From: Methanoregula sp.
GTDB lineage: Archaea > Halobacteriota > Methanomicrobia > Methanomicrobiales > Methanospirillaceae
Length of the DNA: 64,000 bases
Direction of reading: 5' to 3'
Assembly (NCBI RefSeq): GCF_028712425.1
Contig: NZ_JAQTQD010000002.1
Coordinates: 124,001 to 188,000 of the forward strand
In this document: positions 63,203 through 64,000 of the stretch, piece after piece
Layout of the letters: the number at the start of each line of letters is the position of its first letter
Position numbering within the stretch: position 1 is the stretch's first letter
Position numbers and translations under genes: made by a program
The notes under the pieces: model-generated
Told to the model about the DNA's origin: nothing
Seen by the model: only the letters and a program-made list of their open reading frames with translations
Databases searched by the model: none

Positions 63203-64000
63203 TTAGTACCCGATTGCGATCCGGATCAGGACGAACGCGGCAAATCCTATGACGGCGCTTATCGGGATCGTGAGGATCCATGCCCACATGATCGTCCGTG
63301 CCATCCCCCACTTCACTGAGCTCGACCCCATGGTGGTCCCTACACCCATGATGGACGAGCAGATGACATGGGTGGTGCTCACGGGGATACCGGCAATGGA
63401 TGCCCCGATGATGGTGGACGCGCTTGCAGCATTGGCGGCAAAACCGTGGACAGGCCGCATCTTGATAATATTATAACCCATCGTCTTGACAATCCTCCAT
63501 CCCCCGGCAAGTGTCCCGAGTGCGATTGCAGTATAGGCGAGAATGATGACCCAGAATGGTACCGGGAGATTGTTCGGATCAACAGACGCGCCATAATACC
63601 CGATGGCAAAAAGGAGGGGCAGGATGATGCCGATGGTCTTCTGGGCATCGTTCGTCCCGTGGCTGAAACAGTTCGCTGCCGCAGAGACGAGCTGGAGGTT
63701 CCGGAAATTTTTCTCGGCAGACTGCTTGTTTGATTTCCTTGTGAGCCAGAGGACGGCCGCCATGAATGCAAACCCGCAGGCAAGGCCGATGATCGGGGAG
63801 AGAATCATAAAGGCAACAACGATCTCGACTGTTGACCATTTGATCGCAGCAAGGCCCGCGGCCGAGATACCGGCACCGGCGAGCCCCCCGATAAGCGCAT
63901 GGGATGAAGAGGTGGGGAGGCCAAAGAACCAGGTGATCAGGTTCCAGGAGATAGCGCCGATAAGCGCAGCGAGAATGATATAGGGGACAACCGCGGTCTC
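63203..64000 (-). CDS. pitA: Pit-family inorganic phosphate transporter (2), cut by window edge
   Basis: 266 C-terminal codons are visible; the N-terminal part lies beyond 64000. It is nearly the same as the downstream copy across SWNLITWFFGLPTSSSHALIGG, CFSHGTNDAQKTIGIILPLLFAIGYYGASVD and SASTIIGASIAGIPVSTTHVI. The two are separated by 151 noncoding bases. A recent tandem duplication is likely. Confidence 0.92.
   Translation of the reverse strand, partial: ETAVVPYIILAALIGAISWNLITWFFGLPTSSSHALIGGLAGAGISAAGLAAIKWSTVEIVVAFMILSPIIGLACGFAFMAAVLWLTRKSNKQSAEKNFRNLQLVSAAANCFSHGTNDAQKTIGIILPLLFAIGYYGASVDPNNLPVPFWVIILAYTAIALGTLAGGWRIVKTMGYNIIKMRPVHGFAANAASASTIIGASIAGIPVSTTHVICSSIMGVGTTMGSSSVKWGMARTIMWAWILTIPISAVIGFAAFVLIRIAIGY

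Noticed and set aside
1-64000. CRISPR array, prophage or insertion sequence
   Set aside because: No regularly spaced repeats, no transposase, integrase or phage structural gene seen.

Overview
The window reads as chromosome of a methanogenic archaeon of the order Methanomicrobiales, possibly Methanoregulaceae (family-level placement is inference). Evidence: a methanogenesis marker 14 gene, archaeal GGGP synthase and CDP-archaeol synthase, archaeal DnaG, archaeal topoisomerase I, UPF0058, GatCAB, an AmmeMemoRadiSam-system radical SAM enzyme, archaeal-type UMP kinase, TATA boxes about 25 bases before start codons, TTG starts with good Shine-Dalgarno sites, and tRNA genes without encoded CCA. 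No rRNA, CRISPR array, phage or insertion sequence was found.

Layout. 1-9 kb: 3' part missing thrS, a 0.57-kb intergenic stretch with three copies of a 19-bp repeat, trmJ and GGGP synthase, a large CHASE4/HAMP/PAS histidine kinase with a receiver protein, and topA. 9-13 kb: gatB, gatA, gatC and an asparagine-synthase-like gene, all leftward. 13-19 kb: tRNA-Leu, an orphan BMP-type lipoprotein, DJ-1/PfpI, CheC, YwbE-like protein, an exported protein, dihydroorotase and a DUF167 protein. 19-24 kb: dnaG, UPF0058, a radical SAM protein resembling tetraether lipid synthase, divergent from carS and pyrE. 24-35 kb: purD, argF, marker 14, argG, a degenerate cupredoxin, carB and carA. 34.8-36.7 kb: a thiol/iron redox group (ferritin-like, glutaredoxin-like, ferredoxin:thioredoxin reductase-rubredoxin fusion, thioredoxin-fold protein).

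37-44 kb holds the most unusual locus: a six-gene hyfBCEFGI-like operon. Its membrane subunits keep the residues of ion-pumping antiporter-like subunits, but the catalytic subunit has lost the NiFe-binding cysteines and the small subunit has lost all four cysteines of its [4Fe-4S] cluster. No ferredoxin-like subunit is present.

44-48 kb: hydrolase, Mut7-C RNase-domain protein, AmmeMemoRadiSam radical SAM enzyme, zinc ribbon, UMP kinase, XRE regulator and DUF2178 protein. 48-54 kb: exported proteins built from a repeated Ig-like domain (GTTxLPxGT signature), partly translationally coupled to the regulator pair. 54-64 kb: tRNA-Pro, endonuclease III, then a phosphate-uptake region (AbrB-PhoU regulator, pstS, a fused pstC-pstA, pstB, phoU, two tandem Pit transporters). 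Two diverged inverted copies of a ~170-bp AT-rich noncoding repeat flank the cupin-to-phoU segment (55.0-61.9 kb).

Taken together the genes cover nucleotide and arginine synthesis (carAB, argF, argG, pyrC, pyrE, pyrH, purD), ether-lipid synthesis, indirect Asn-tRNA formation, and phosphate acquisition.
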